Shown here: one piece after another, positions 52,955 to 64,000 of the stretch
How the letters are laid out: the number at the start of each line of letters is the position of its first letter
How positions within the stretch are numbered: the first letter of the stretch is position 1
Source of the DNA: Rhizoclosmatium globosum
Lineage: Eukaryota > Chytridiomycota > Chytridiomycetes > Chytridiales > Chytriomycetaceae
Assembly: GCA_002104985.1 (NCBI GenBank)
Contig: MCGO01000169.1
Location: 18,284-82,283 of the forward strand
Reading direction: 5' to 3'
Length of the DNA: 64,000 nucleotides
Notes under the pieces: generated by a model
Databases searched by the model: none
What the model saw: the letters and a program-made list of their open reading frames with translations, nothing else
Told to the model about the DNA's origin: nothing
Translations under genes and position numbers: made by a program

Positions 52955-54497
52955 TCACATTTCCTGGATTGCCTTTATCAGGAACGCTTTCTCATCCGCG
53001 AACGTTTCATCGTCTGAATGGGTTTAAAGTTAGGCAGGAACAGATTAGGAAACCTCGGTTGACCCACCAGTTCGATCGTTGTGAAATCCAGTCAAATACG
53101 TAACCAACTTCTCCTTATTCTTCTGCAATATGTCTAGAATAGGCTTTGCCTTATTTGGATTGGCGACAAACACCTACAGTAGCTAAACCATGAGGAGAAC
53201 GATAAGAGCCAACAATCACACACCTTAAACACATGGAAGGCCTCAAATTGAATATTTCGGCTCTTGTCTCGTAGAAGGTTCATCATAAGTTTCAGGTTAT
53301 CTGGACTTGAGATGTATTTGGCCATAACACTATAATTAGTTCGGTCAAGGAGGACTTCGCCGAGGAGCTTAATTCCGTCATAAATCAGTTTACCTTGAGA
53401 GTATGTGAAGTAATATACCTTCAGAGACTGCCTTTTGGTGACGTAATTCGATGAATTCAACAACGTTGTATATTTGTCGAAAAACTGGGGATGCAACATC
53501 AGCTTTGAAGCGCAATTTGATTCAATACAAAAACATACTTCATCGTAACGATCAGCGAGGAAAACAGAAACAATTGATTTATGTTTTGTCAAAAGGTCCT
53601 ACAAACGGTTATTCTTCTGTGATAATAAATCTACCCAGAGAGTTACCTTGAATGTCTGAAATGCATCCGACGCTACGTCAAACGTGGGTAACTCGACGTA
53701 GCTGAAGAACTTCCAAAAGTTTGTAGATTCTAAAATCTGCTTCGCAAGTATCTCATGGCGTATACATTCACGCAGGATCATTCCGCAATGCAGTGCAATA
53801 TCTTGATTTTCGTATCTGAAAATGAATAAAGCCTTAAGTCACTCACTGAACGCCAGATTTAAAATCGAAAGAGATAATCACCCTTCCATCAGCATTCGTA
53901 ATATTTCTGGCCTTGCAGAAACGTATTCAGCCGTTGGAAATCGAGTTCCAATCTGTCGTCTCAACAGGTTGTTGAAGATTTGAGAAACATCCTTCTTGGC
54001 CTATGCAGAGAAGTTGAGCTCAATAATAATATCCTTCATAGTTGCACGGTCATTTCATATCCCAAGACAGGTCCAACCACAATGACCTTCAGCATCGATT
54101 GTTCTCTCAACTCACTTCAAACTCAAGTTTCCAGATGTTTCCAATAAGTAGAGGGAGGATATCGTTGTTGTAAATTTCGTGAGATAGTTGCGCAACAAGC
54201 TCGGGGCTAGGATCAGAAACTGCAGGGGTTTGCAGTATCAGCGTATCAATCCAACTTCGGTTTCGACGTCAAACGCACCACCATCGCCATAGAGAATTCC
54301 TTTCATTGCAACAAGATTCTTTGAGATCTCTTCATTGGCCTGTAGTTTGAGAGGATAAGCCCCAGCAACACAGCGAAACAAACAACAAAAACACACACCT
54401 TGCGCTTGTCTCCTTGCGATAGTTTCGCAATGTATTCTTTCGTGCCCTTTACGAGATCCAGCGGCGTTCGCTTAGCCCGATTGAATCCAAACATCAT
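52955..54497 (-). CDS. MO25/CAB39 (Hym1) scaffold protein
   Basis: Armadillo-like scaffold that activates STRAD/LKB1 or, in fungi, the Kic1/Nak1 kinase of the RAM/MOR polarity network. Ten exons: 54497-54399, 54339-54279, 54219-54116, 54000-53882, 53815-53647, 53598-53539, 53484-53419, 53367-53224, 53173-53068 and 53013-52955, giving 328 aa with all phases matching. Family motifs: [92 protein letters not shown] and [15 protein letters not shown]. The C-terminus [15 protein letters not shown] is slightly shorter than in animals. Confidence 0.96.
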
Positions 54498-54537
54498 CTG
54501 TGAAGCAGTTGGAAACACAAAAAGGACTTGTTCAAAA
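54498..54537. promoter_or_regulatory. 40-bp divergent promoter, MO25 / Sds3-like
   Basis: Only 40 bp lie between the two outward ATGs. Both 5' leaders must be very short, or transcription starts inside the opposite gene's leader or first exon. Confidence 0.5.
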
Positions 54538-55467
54538 ATGGAGGCCGACGACCAGCTGCCGCAACTGTCCAAGAAGGAGAAGCGACACCGCGAGTTTCTC
54601 GACAGAATCGATCTGATTGGACGGGACTTTTCAGAGGCGAAAGAACGGTTTGTTTTCAGTTCAACTGACTCTGACTTGTTTGGAAGAAGGTGGCTCTGCT
54701 GACTGTCGTTCGCTTCCCATCCAGAATCTACTTTGAAAAGCTGGCTGCCTTTAAGCAGGAGCTCAGGGATGTTCAGGATGGTTCGTATGATCTTAGTCCT
54801 TGATTGAGAGAGTTGGATGAGGACTGGAGCGAATCCTCAATGACGCCTCTCTTACTGACGCTTCTCTGACCTGCAGGAACTCATCAAGAATTCGCAGAAC
54901 GTGTGGCTTTGCTCGAGTTCGAACGGAACGCTGCTATCAAAAAGGCTGAGCTCTTTCGAAACTACCAACTGGAATGTGCAATGGCAATGTACCAAGCAGA
55001 GAAAGAAGCGTACGACCAAGAGTATTTGGTACGTTAGTTCATACATCTCGTACCTTGTCGTTTGACGACGAAACGACAATCCGGTTTTTGTCTTGAAGTC
55101 GATTGATCTGACGCCCAAACTATTAGGCAGAAAAGCAGGGGCTTCGTGAGAAAATACTTCAGCAACTTGAAGAGCGCAGGAAAAAGCTGAAGGAAGACCG
55201 AGAGAACTTTGACGTTTCAAACGGTTCGTTGTGAGCTTTCTACTGAAACGCATCTCACCTTTTCCCTTTCCCTCAGAAGTATCATCCGAATCACAAAAAA
55301 CGACTACAAGAAAAACAACTCGTGCGCAAGCAGCGAAAATGACAGATGAAAAGAAGGAGGGTCGTGGTAAATCAAAAGGGAAGGCATCAAACGGTCCCAC
55401 TCTACCCATTCAAGTCAAAGACCATGAAATGTATGAAGATCTTGCTATGATGAGACGCAGGGCATAA
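54538..55467 (+). CDS. Sds3/BRMS1-like subunit of the Sin3 histone deacetylase complex
   Basis: Five exons (54538-54647, 54725-54780, 54877-55028, 55127-55223, 55277-55467) encode 201 aa. The protein has a continuous coiled coil with the Sds3-like pattern: FEKLAAFKQELRDVQDG, THQEFAERVALLEFERNAA, IKKAELFRNYQLECAM, EAYDQEYLAEKQGLREKI and LQQLEERRKKLKEDRE. The basic, Ser/Lys-rich C-terminus (TTTRKTTRAQAAKMTDEKK, then DLAMMRRRA) agrees with a nuclear role. The family bridges Sin3 dimers and stabilises Rpd3-type deacetylase activity. Intron 1 was chosen over shorter alternatives because it restores the coiled-coil frame. Confidence 0.8.
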
Positions 55468-56128
55468 AGAATATCACTGTATTCTTTTCCTTTCTCCTTT
55501 TCTTGTCATCATTCATATTTATGCAGAAAACAATATATTAAAATATTCACTCCATTGCATTTACATCCAGGAATATTGAACAAAATGATAGGGATGTGCC
55601 AAAGCAGTCTGTCAAGGTTTGGTTTTGAAAATGAAATTTTTGAGAACAGGGTTCATAAGAACCTTTGGAAGATGGGAAAAATCGAGTTTATCAGGACTCC
55701 ATCCTTTATTTTTCGTTTCTCCTGTGTTTGTTTGCAATCAAGAATGTTGTTCCAGCCATAACATTGCAGGCTGTAATGGCAAGGAAAGTCACGGGTCTTC
55801 ATTGTAGTTCCAAGATCCAATAGCCACGACGACCATGACTGGTAACGTAGATGACCAGCTTCTATTCTAAATTCACTCCTCAATGGGTTTTGAGTATTGT
55901 TTCGATAACTTGGTTATTATTTCAACATCAAAATAAAGAAGTTCTTAAAGAATAATGATGTCTAACGTCGCAAAGTACTAACACCATCATGGGTAGCTCC
56001 ACTGGCAGGGAGGAAGATGGAAAGACGTGGTTCCACCCCGTGATTCTAACAAACAATTAAGTATTAAGATCTAAATGGTGATCATTGGGACAGACAAGAT
56101 AGTTCGTTGTTGCTGTAGTTTTTGGGTG

Positions 56129-56155
56129 GAAACGTTTTGAACGTTTAAAACGTTT
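56129..56155. repeat. AACGTTTT-type short repeat, copy 1
   Basis: Overlapping copies of AACGTTTT/GAACGTTT in both orientations. The core AACGTT is itself palindromic. Confidence 0.6.
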
Positions 56156-56426
56156 TTCCTGTTAACGGTTCAAACGCCCATTTGTAAACTGCCTTCAATC
56201 GATGTAAAACCTATACACAACATTTAATAAACTAATTCAAGTATAACAATAACTTAATTTGGCTTTTTTGGGTATAACACTCTCAATATGTGCCAAACGA
56301 GGGTAATGCCTCCGAAATAAGGCGTATCAAATGCGTCCCAACACAATGATGCAGCATAAATGATGATTGGATTTAAACTACGGCAGTAAACGTCATTCAT
56401 ACAAAAAACTCATACGAGTTTGCGAT

Positions 56427-56457
56427 TTTGAACGTTTTGAACGTTTTGAACGTTTTC
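56427..56457. repeat. AACGTTTT-type short tandem repeat, copy 2
   Basis: Three consecutive copies of a 9-bp unit TGAACGTTT, about 300 bp from the similar cluster at 56129. Confidence 0.7.
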
Positions 56458-58063
56458 GATGATTAATCTGTCACATCATTTCCTGAAGCTTCAAGGCACC
56501 TCACAGGCATGCCATGAATGAAGTAATACGAATCTTTGCTCATTGAGATCATCGCTGAGGGTTACAGGGTAGACGAGTGGAGGATGCATATCATAACTAC
56601 CTGCACCTCATAGCTAGAGGTTGATCAACTGCTTGACATTACTCAGTAATCAACGATTATACCTTTCTCAGTAAGCAGCAGTATGTTCTTGGGGTTAGTA
56701 AGGGCCACAGCTTTAACAGGAGCTTAAACGACCCTGTAAAACAATAAAGCATTTACTTCAAAAGGAGGGGGCTGACAGTTTGACTCCTTAGTGGTTCTTT
56801 CTTTTTTTGACGTCACATAAAACAGGCACAGAAAGCGTTCCATATGTTAGAAGCAAAGATGGAGAGTTGCTGAAGTACAAAAGGGTTAAGAGAAATATAG
56901 TTCTTGAGTTAGTCTTTCCCATCTTCTTGGTACTACTTTCTGTTTCAAGGCCCTGTCAGAGAGGTTTATTCTTGTCTGTCCCCAAAAGTCACATGTGGAT
57001 GTCAGGAGATGAACCAGCCTCACAGAGTTCTCAGTGGTGTTCTGCCCTGGCAATTTCCTGTTGCCACAAGAAACAACTGTGCAACTTGGCAATTTCTTGT
57101 GTGAGAGAGAAATAGTGGTTGGTGCTTGGCAAATTGTTACATATGAAGCAAAGATTCTCCACCAGAAAACTCCCCCTTGATTGCATCTTGACTGGATTCT
57201 CGGTAATCAAGTGCGAGCAGCCATCATAGCTGATGTTGGGACTTACAATGTTGGGGCAATCATCTTCTGAGTGTGGTGTTCCAGAAGGTCAAGTCAATCT
57301 GGAAGTACTCTGTCCCAACCAGCGTCCCAGTATGACAAGTGCAAATTATACAATCACACTGCTTCTGTTTGTCATCATGATAGTTTCTTGTATCTGCTCT
57401 CCCTACTCTCAACAACACTGCCTCCTCTATTAACACCTGCTGCAATGCCTGAAACGAGCATTCCACCAACATTGCCACCCATCCAAACTGATTTTAAATC
57501 AGCTTCCCTTCCACCAATCTCATTGCTGTTTTCAATGCCACCTTTTTGCCAGATCCATCCCATCCCGTCAGCTACATCTGGATTGTTGTGTGCTATGTAA
57601 TACTGCAGTGCCTACTGGGCCAAAAGACTGAGCAGAAAGGTTTGTACAGCTATTATGTAAGCCACAGTACTGATGTTAAAACAGACAAGCAGCCAACACA
57701 GACTCAACAACAGCAAAGGGCTGCTCAGACTGCTGCACAGCAAAATGAAAATGCTACATTAGTTATGGATTGTGGTTGCTAACATCAAAGGATAACACAT
57801 TGTGTGTGATGTTGCAACTCCTGCTGTCATTAACTTGACAAACTTGCAAAATGGGCTCTGGACAACCTTGGGAAGCCCCCTGTTTTTTTGGTGTCTATTC
57901 ATTATGTTCCTACTTTCCTGAGAACAAAACCGGGATCAAAAACAAACAAATAAAACAACTTTACTTTTATGTTACACTGTTCAGCACTGATAGTGTCCAG
58001 GACACTATGCTACTCATTCTCACTCTCAACAATATCCCCTCCTACATTGGGATTAACTTTGCC

Positions 58064-58889
58064 TTAATATTTATCAGGGTAACGTGTAATGATAGCCTGC
58101 AACTCCTTAGACAGCATTTTCTCGGTCCAAACACCTTCTCTGTTCATGTTCAGTCCACACTGAATCATGGCAGTTCTTGCAGATCCCATTCCATCAGAGT
58201 TTTCAGCATTGTTACCATCTTTAATGGTGACTGCTGCAAGCTTCAAAAAATATATGTGAAACCTGGATTTACCAGCTTTCCAGACCCAGAAAACTTTCTG
58301 TCTTGGTTTGCTTTAAACTTTTAAGTCTCCCATAGCTTTTTCCAAATCTCCTTGAGCTTTTAGATAGGATGTTGATCACATGGCTGTACCAGATGAGTTG
58401 TGTTCTTGGGAAAGCGGAGCTCAACATTTGTACGATTGAGTGTAGCCTGAAGGTCAGGGGAGTTGTTATGGCCTCCACAGTTATCAAGGAAAAGGGTGAT
58501 CTAAAAGTTTGAAGGAATTTAAAACTGAATGCAAGAAACAAGAGTCAAACCTTCTCTCCATTTGGGTTGGCAAGAAACCCATGTCTGTGCTTTATAAAAA
58601 CCGGACTGGATATGAACTGTGGAAAAACAATGCAATCATTCTTGGTTTGAGACTTATATGCAACTCCTGGGATAGTATCCTGGATAACTTTGATTGTCAT
58701 TGGGAAGAATCATGAAAGGCTCCATAAACTTAGACCTTGACCACCAGAAAAGCACACTGTCATTGTCATACCCTTTCCTCCAGAAACAATATCCAAGTAC
58801 TTGACATTCTCATCTCCGATTTTACCATTATCAAAACTGATAACAAAGTGTATTTCATCCCAATTACAAATAAGATGTTCTTTTACCCT
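58064..58889 (-). pseudogene. Catalytic half of a pogo-like DDE_1 transposase, decayed
   Basis: Minus-strand pieces in order match a DDE superfamily transposase of the kind found in oomycetes and chytrids: CNWDEIHFVISFDNGK (first Asp), YLDIVSGGKGMTMTVCFSGG, IPGVAYKSQTKNDCIVFPQF, ITLFLDNCGGHNNSPDLQ (second Asp), KNTTHLVQPCD, GSGKLVNPGF and LKLAAVTIKDGNNAENSDG to the end near 58064. Defects include a TGA after LSLWSLS, a TAA and a TAG after the QPCDQHPI segment, and a frame change near 58260. A short intron with GT...TTTTAG (about 58500-58550) precedes ITLFLDN. It abuts the Gag-protease segment in frame at about 58890. Confidence 0.8.
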
Positions 58890-61505
58890 GCAAGAATTGG
58901 AAGTCACACTTGACAAAAGCAAGATGATTGCTCCTGTGTCAATAACACTGGTGTTGGATGCATCTCGAGCAAGATTGAAACTGAGGGCATTCATTTCAGA
59001 TCCTTTATCCATAAGAACGATTTCAACGACGAATTCCTTCTGAAATGTGACGTTGTAGAATCTTGGCGATGCAAATGTGGAAAACTGGAGAGTGCAATCA
59101 AATGGGACTCCTGGCTCTTCAATGGCTGCGATCTTGAAAGAAACTACGGTGAAACTAGAGATTGGCTTGTACCCTTCGATTGCACCGTGCCAAGACTGAG
59201 CGGTAAGATTACACAAATTTCCAAAAATGCGGCCGAGAGCATTTTGGCCTCCCTCCTGTCGAGCAACCCAGTCGGTATTGAACTGCAACAATTGGATGAC
59301 TCCCGTTGGCACGTTGTTGAGAGTTCCGGTGTCCATAAGCTTGCGCTGGATGAGCTGACAATTTGCTGTTGGTGTCTGGATGGTAGAAGTCATTACGGGC
59401 TCGTCAGATAGGACCTCGTGTGGAATCTTGTGAACTTTGAGATTATCCAACAAGAATTTCTGGATGGCTGGTGACAAAGCAAACAACTCAGCAAGAGTCA
59501 TTGTGACAGTAGTACCTTGGAACACACGTTCGCACACAAGCTTGGAATCAATGTTGGCGAGAATTCCTTTATGAGCAAAATGATACTTCTGAGCTGGCTT
59601 TGGGGATGGTTTTGGGTCGGCTAGTGGAACTAGGGTCTTCATGGCTGTTGGAGTGATTGGTCGTTTTGGTGTGGGAGGTCGAACTGGTGGTGGATTTGGC
59701 GGCATAGCTGGATTCTGGAAACCTGGTGGCAATGGATTCGGTACGTTGAGTGGAACTGTGACTGGAACTGGCGTTGGAATGACTGGAACTGGTGTTAGAA
59801 TGACATTCTGGAATGGCGCTTGGGGTATCTTGGTGTCATGAGTAGGCTGAACACGTTTTGGCGGCAGCTGTTTTGGATTCGAGTCAGTTTCTTTGAGCGC
59901 GCGTTTTGCAAAGACGTCGGCTTTGTTTTCGTTGGATCTGCTGCAAAGGTAGGAGACTTCTTCCGCAATATGCTGACAAGTGAAGAAACAGTCCTCCAAA
60001 TTTTTGACTTCCTGAAGTAACGACAACCAGGCACAATTGTCTTCGGCATAACTGATGTCGCTCCCACTCACAAGCTTCATAACTTCCTCAACTGGTCTGT
60101 AGCTCCCACTCTTGACTTCCAGAAATTTCGCGTTGTTGCCTTCAAACTCCAATGGATTAAATAAGACGTGCATAAGTTCGAATAGCAAGGCTCCTTTGCT
60201 GGGCTGAGATGTAACTGTTGAATCTGACATCATGAGAGTTTTGCTGCTACCAGATTGACCCTTCTTGGCTTGCTCTTCCTTCAGTTTCGCACTCATAAAC
60301 GCTTCCCATCCGCCTTTACCGCGCATATCCGGAATCTGCTGACCACGTTTGGTACCATCGTCGAAGACCACGAGTTTCTTTTCAAGACCAGCGCGGTTGA
60401 TGAATGTGATTTCTTTCAATGGGTAGCCTGTCATAGATGTCACACTTGCCAAAACCATAGTGGATGGGTCTCTTCAACTCCTGAAGCTGCGCGACGGTCT
60501 TGTCGCAACACAAGCACGTCTGGTTTTCACGGCTCACTTGACGAGGAACTCCGAGTGGTGGCGTTATGGTAGATCCTGTAGAGGCACTGGCTGCAAGTTG
60601 CTGGAATGGAGGTACGGTGGCTGGTTCTGGAGTGATGTTCGAACTTTTCTTGAACAATTCTTTGACAGCTTGACTGACTCCGGCGACAGAATCCACAGGA
60701 TATCCCTTCGCAACAAACTATCTCAGCTTATCAAACTCAGCTGCCAACTCTTCTATGGCGGAGTCCTTAGTGACTTGGGTAACTGGTTGAGGACCGACAA
60801 GAAACGCTCGTCGATTCGGGTTCTCAAGGGGCTTGACTGAAGGATTTGTGAACTTCTCAATCTGCTCAAAAAGACTGTTGGCATTTTTGACTTGTACATG
60901 AAACCCGTCCCAATCCGGACATTTAACAAGCCCGTCTGTTGTTTTGAAGTTGTGCAATAATTCAGACGCGTGGTCGTCTTTAACCTCCGTGAGGAAGATT
61001 TCAATTAGTAAACGGTCGTCTAGTTTGTTTTCCGGTTTCATGTGAACAATCAACGTCTCAAACTTAGCAAGGTAATCACGGATTTAGTTGTAGCCCTTAG
61101 TTTTGTGAAAGCTGGCTAATTCACGCAAATGGCCAGTTTGGATGACAGTGTCGTATTTTGAATATGAGAACATGAGCCATTTCTTTAGCATGTTGAAGTC
61201 CATGGGTTTGTATGTGAATGTGCTTTTGTGGCGGTTGATGAAATAGTCCATTGGGATTTCCTGCGAGGTTTCTTTAATGTTGTTGTCCTTATTGTAGGAT
61301 TCCCGTGCTTTATCTCGCTTCTCTGATTTGTGTCTTGATAGAGAAGACAGACACCTGCATCAAAGCGCAATGCCATGAACTCTACTTTCTTGGCGTCTTC
61401 GCTGAATCCCACTGATCCGCAGTAAGCTTCACAAGATTCAATAAACCAAGACACTTCCTTCCCATTGAAGAGGGGAACGTCATGGAGAGCTGTGTTGTTG
61501 TGCAT
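58890..61505 (-). pseudogene. Gag and truncated aspartic protease relic inserted in a transposase
   Basis: Starts at 61505 with MHNNTALHDVPLFNGKEVSW and a Gag-like helical region (WFIESCEAYCGSVGFSEDAK). It continues through 61053-60718 (LLIEIFLTEVKDDHASELL), a Cys pair region (CLCCDKTVAQL, HYGFGKC) and a long frame 60458-58710. That frame holds a Pro-rich linker (VPVIPTPVPVTVPLNVP), TMTLAELFALSPAIQKFL as in basidiomycete-type Gag-protease proteins, and the protease active site SVIDTGAIILLLS. The protease is cut about 14 residues after this motif, where transposase sequence begins in the same frame. Breaks: a frameshift between the Gag start and 61200, stops near 61085 and 60718, and a frame change near 60450. 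No LTRs flank the segment. Confidence 0.7.
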
Positions 61506-61901
61506 ATTTTTATGAAATTGTTAGGATGTCCTGAACTGACAATTTCAGCCAACAGTTTGCTTCAAATACAGCCAGTTTTCCTGTCTGAGTAGGCAAAGTC
61601 ATTCCAAAAATTCATAAAAACGCTGTATAAACGCTGGAGTGATGGCATCCTTGATTGAAACTTATACAATTCTGTTTTTGGTGATGACACATAATCAGTT
61701 ATTCAGAGAGTCAAAGTCTCATTTGTGAGACCTGCCAATCAAAAAGAGCGCAAGGTGGCAAAGAGTATCAGTGGAGAACTTGCAACCAGCTTTTTGCAAC
61801 TGTTTGAACTCGTCCAAAAGATTTTTGTGCACAAGTTCAACCCAAGGAGCCCTAGTACATCCTTTTTTTCGAAGAGTCTTCTTGTGTTTGAATTGAGCCA
61901 A
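61506..61901 (-). pseudogene. N-terminal DNA-binding half of the same transposase, decayed
   Basis: 61901-61719 encodes AQFKHKKTLRKKGCTRAPW and VELVHKNLLDEFKQLQKAG, the helix-turn-helix/CENP-B-like start of pogo-type transposases. About 61650-61510 then gives AITPAFIQRFYEFLE and, after frame changes, QTGKLAVFEANCWLK, matching the usual W/F-IQRF ... QTGKL end of that domain. The relic stops next to the Gag start at 61505. With the catalytic half at 58889 this suggests one gene split by the Gag-protease segment. Confidence 0.6.
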
Positions 61902-63335
61902 CTTGACGCCTTCTTATGGTTGGTGCTGTAAGCAGCTTGCTTGAATTGGTCTGGAAACGTAAGAAGAGCTGTTGCTGCAATGAGTGAGTCGGCAATTCGA
62001 GCCCAAAGTTGGCAATCCCGACCCACCCAAAAATCTTCTAGCTGCATTTACTGCAGAACCCGTCGAGATTTATTCCTCAAAAAAGAATAAACATTGGAAA
62101 TTACGCAATAATACTATGTTTAAGCAGGCTTAGGCCAGGTTACCCGTTTTAATTAGTTAGGTCCAGGTTTCCAACTCAACACTTCATCTTCAACAACACA
62201 CTCAGCCAGCTTTCTCCACTCATCTAATTCATGCAAATCAGACATCAAACATTAATTTATTGGATTCCATTGTATTTAATGCAATTATCATTGTCTCCTT
62301 CGAATAATAGTCTGTTGTTTGAAACTACTACCAACCAATTTGGAATTGGAGCCTCTTCTGATCAGTTATTATCTATTTTCGTTTTTGTGTTAACGATTTT
62401 ATTCCATTAGTAGATAGTTTTAAGCTTTCAGCTATCTGGGAACTATAATTATTTGGGATATGATGTTGTTACATTCTATTTGGCTTTACTTCTGAGCCTG
62501 TTTATTTGAAAGCGTCCCATGTTGTGACTGATATATAAAAGTACAAATTAATAAACATGTAAAAGCTGAGGATGGTATCCTGTTCTGGGGACCTTCTTGA
62601 AAATTGCATTTTTCAAGCTGATCTTCTTTCATACACCAGCCGTTAAATCAGCAGTAATTACGAGCAATGAACTTATAATAGTAATATTTATACAATTAAA
62701 ATTCACAAATGTTCAACTGTAGGCCTGCACAATTTGTTTCAAGGTGTGGCTCTTGGAAGGGCTGGTAGCCACAAATCCTAGCTGCCTCAACGTTTATACA
62801 GTTCTGCTGAGAGTGTGCGTGGATATAGAATAAACAATAAATCATACTCAGCAAAAGTTTAAAGTTTCTGTAATCAAAGCTTCTAGCGCAAATAATTGTT
62901 GATTTTTACAATTCTATCCCATAACAATACACACTTTCTTTACGTCCAAACGTCCTATACTTCTGAGGAGAGCAGTCTGTTTATTTCTCAATACAATTTA
63001 TGTCATTTATTGGACAGTAAGAGATACACCAGATGAACTGGACTTGTTTCAATTTTTTGTATCATTTTCAAGAGGGCGGCAAAGAAGGAGGAAGGCTCTG
63101 AGCTCCCTCTTATATATTTTAAAAGCATTAAATATATTTTTTCTTTTACGTCCTGCGTTTTTAGGTGGTTATGATAGCTGTGAGAGGAGCTATAAGCCAA
63201 GATGTTGCATTCAACATAAACCTGGCACTACTCCACACCATTCTTTCCAAACTGCACATTCTTCTGCCATTTCTTTATATGATCTTTAATATTCACAGAG
63301 TCTTGTGATACGAAATAAAACGGAAATAAAGTTAT
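61902..63335. other. AT-rich noncoding region
   Basis: A minus-strand frame at 62047-61739 overlaps the transposase start and looks like an alternative frame. Beyond it no coding, RNA or repeat feature was recognised. Poly-A/T runs are common. Confidence 0.45.
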
Positions 63336-63993
63336 TTATTGTTTTATCAGTTTTGGAGTGGGCCAGGATTGCCGAATTTGGGCTTGAATTGCCGACTCAC
63401 TCAATGTACTTGGCACCACAATTGTGCTCTTCCAACATCGATTGTTGAACTTTGAGTCATTGTACCAGAATGCAACAATTTGGACACATCTATTGTTATT
63501 TATAAGTAACAGTATTACACCCTTACAGCAATCACAAAAGAAAGATGACTTGTTGTGGCGATTTCTAAACTCACAAATCAGGGTTTTCCCACACTTTGAA
63601 TTTGATAGGAGTAACAAACATCGCGTCCACATGATAGAGAAATACAATGTAATAGAATTTTGAATCCTTCTTGAACCACACCAAATCATGCAAGCTAACA
63701 GAAGACTCAGGTCCAACGGTTCGTCCATGAGCGCTAGTATTTGGAGTCATTTCAAATGGAGCACTGTCAGCCAAGAGAGATGAAGGCTTGGCTGGTACAG
63801 TTGATTGCTTGGAAGCGGCACTTAACAACTCTGCTGAGTAAGGAGGTGGTTGTACCAAACTAGCAACACCAGCAATTTGATTGGGACTTGGCTTGATCCC
63901 AAATTGCTTCTCCAATGACATAAGCCCAGTTTTAGTCAATGACGCAGTCCGCAAATTGACATATGGGTCTTCAGCTGGACCAATTGAACACAA
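63336..63993 (-). CDS. Unknown partial gene at the right edge, possibly broken
   Basis: The frame is open from the window end, so the gene starts outside. The first part (GPAEDPYVNLRTASLTKTG, LEKQFGIKPSPNQIAG, then a Ser/Pro-rich linker and SSVSLHDLVWFKKDSKFYYI, TPIKFKVWENPDL) stops at 63571. A second frame to 63336 continues plausibly (FRNRHNKSSFFCDCCKGV, RCVQIVAFWYNDSKF), so either an intron or a frameshift joins them. No family recognised. The transposon-rich neighbourhood makes a mobile-element origin possible. Confidence 0.35.
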
Positions 63994-64000
63994 TTGAACA

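Larger units (their letters stand above)
55468..58063. other. Gene-poor region, likely decayed mobile DNA
   Basis: About 2.6 kb with no frame I can support. Short frames at 56807-57115, 57271-57600 and their complements are broken and low complexity. AT-rich, with many small direct repeats. Probably transposon debris, but no family can be named from these pieces. Confidence 0.5.

Overview
The window is eukaryotic and fits a zoosporic (chytrid-like) fungus. Genes are dense and split by many short GT-AG introns (about 44-80 nt). The core products are fungal or opisthokont: complex I 24 kDa subunit, V-ATPase subunit E, GDP-mannose pyrophosphorylase, Sec66/Sec71-like protein, Sds3-like corepressor subunit, MO25/Hym1, profilin. 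An LRRC71-like protein, normally associated with flagella, points to a flagellated lineage. Exon maps were built by hand from splice motifs and reading-frame continuity.

Layout. 1-1.16 kb: 3' part of a HAD-like gene. 1.9-3.1 kb: small satellite block with a 145-bp period. 3.2-22.9 kb: compact housekeeping cluster (NDUFV2, TIP/ITFG1, an unknown gene, VMA4, Cdc1/Ted1/PGAP5-type phosphoesterase, AcpS-type PPTase, mitochondrial GluRS, DXO/Rai1-like protein, tRNA-Ser, a 90-aa protein, a TPR-like protein, guanine deaminase, GMPP, a universal stress protein, a multipass membrane protein). 22.9-23.8 kb: polypurine tract and a candidate structured RNA. 23.8-28.2 kb: eight-exon ABCC transporter. 29.2-38.05 kb: complete LTR retroelement with apparently identical 1001-bp LTRs and a 4-bp target duplication. 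It encodes a 1886-codon Gag-protease-chromodomain frame but no reverse transcriptase or integrase. 38.4-40 kb: broken ankyrin/Tyr-rich chimera. 40.3-55.5 kb: second housekeeping cluster (disordered Ser/Gln-rich protein, DNA polymerase epsilon subunit B, tandem amidohydrolase, Sec66-like, LRRC71-like, Cys-rich protein, profilin, MO25, Sds3-like). 55.5-64 kb: gene-poor and rich in decayed transposons, including a DDE transposase relic interrupted by a Gag-protease segment without LTRs.

Neighbours cover unrelated functions and show no operon logic, but several pairs are divergent with start codons only 40-90 bp apart, implying shared bidirectional promoters. Four loci carry single-base frame breaks at or near homopolymers, so assembly indels should be considered before calling those genes dead. 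The most unusual items are the RT-less retroelement whose main frame reads through intron-like segments, the transposase/Gag-protease mosaic, the candidate structured RNA, and the 145-bp satellite with two repeat families.
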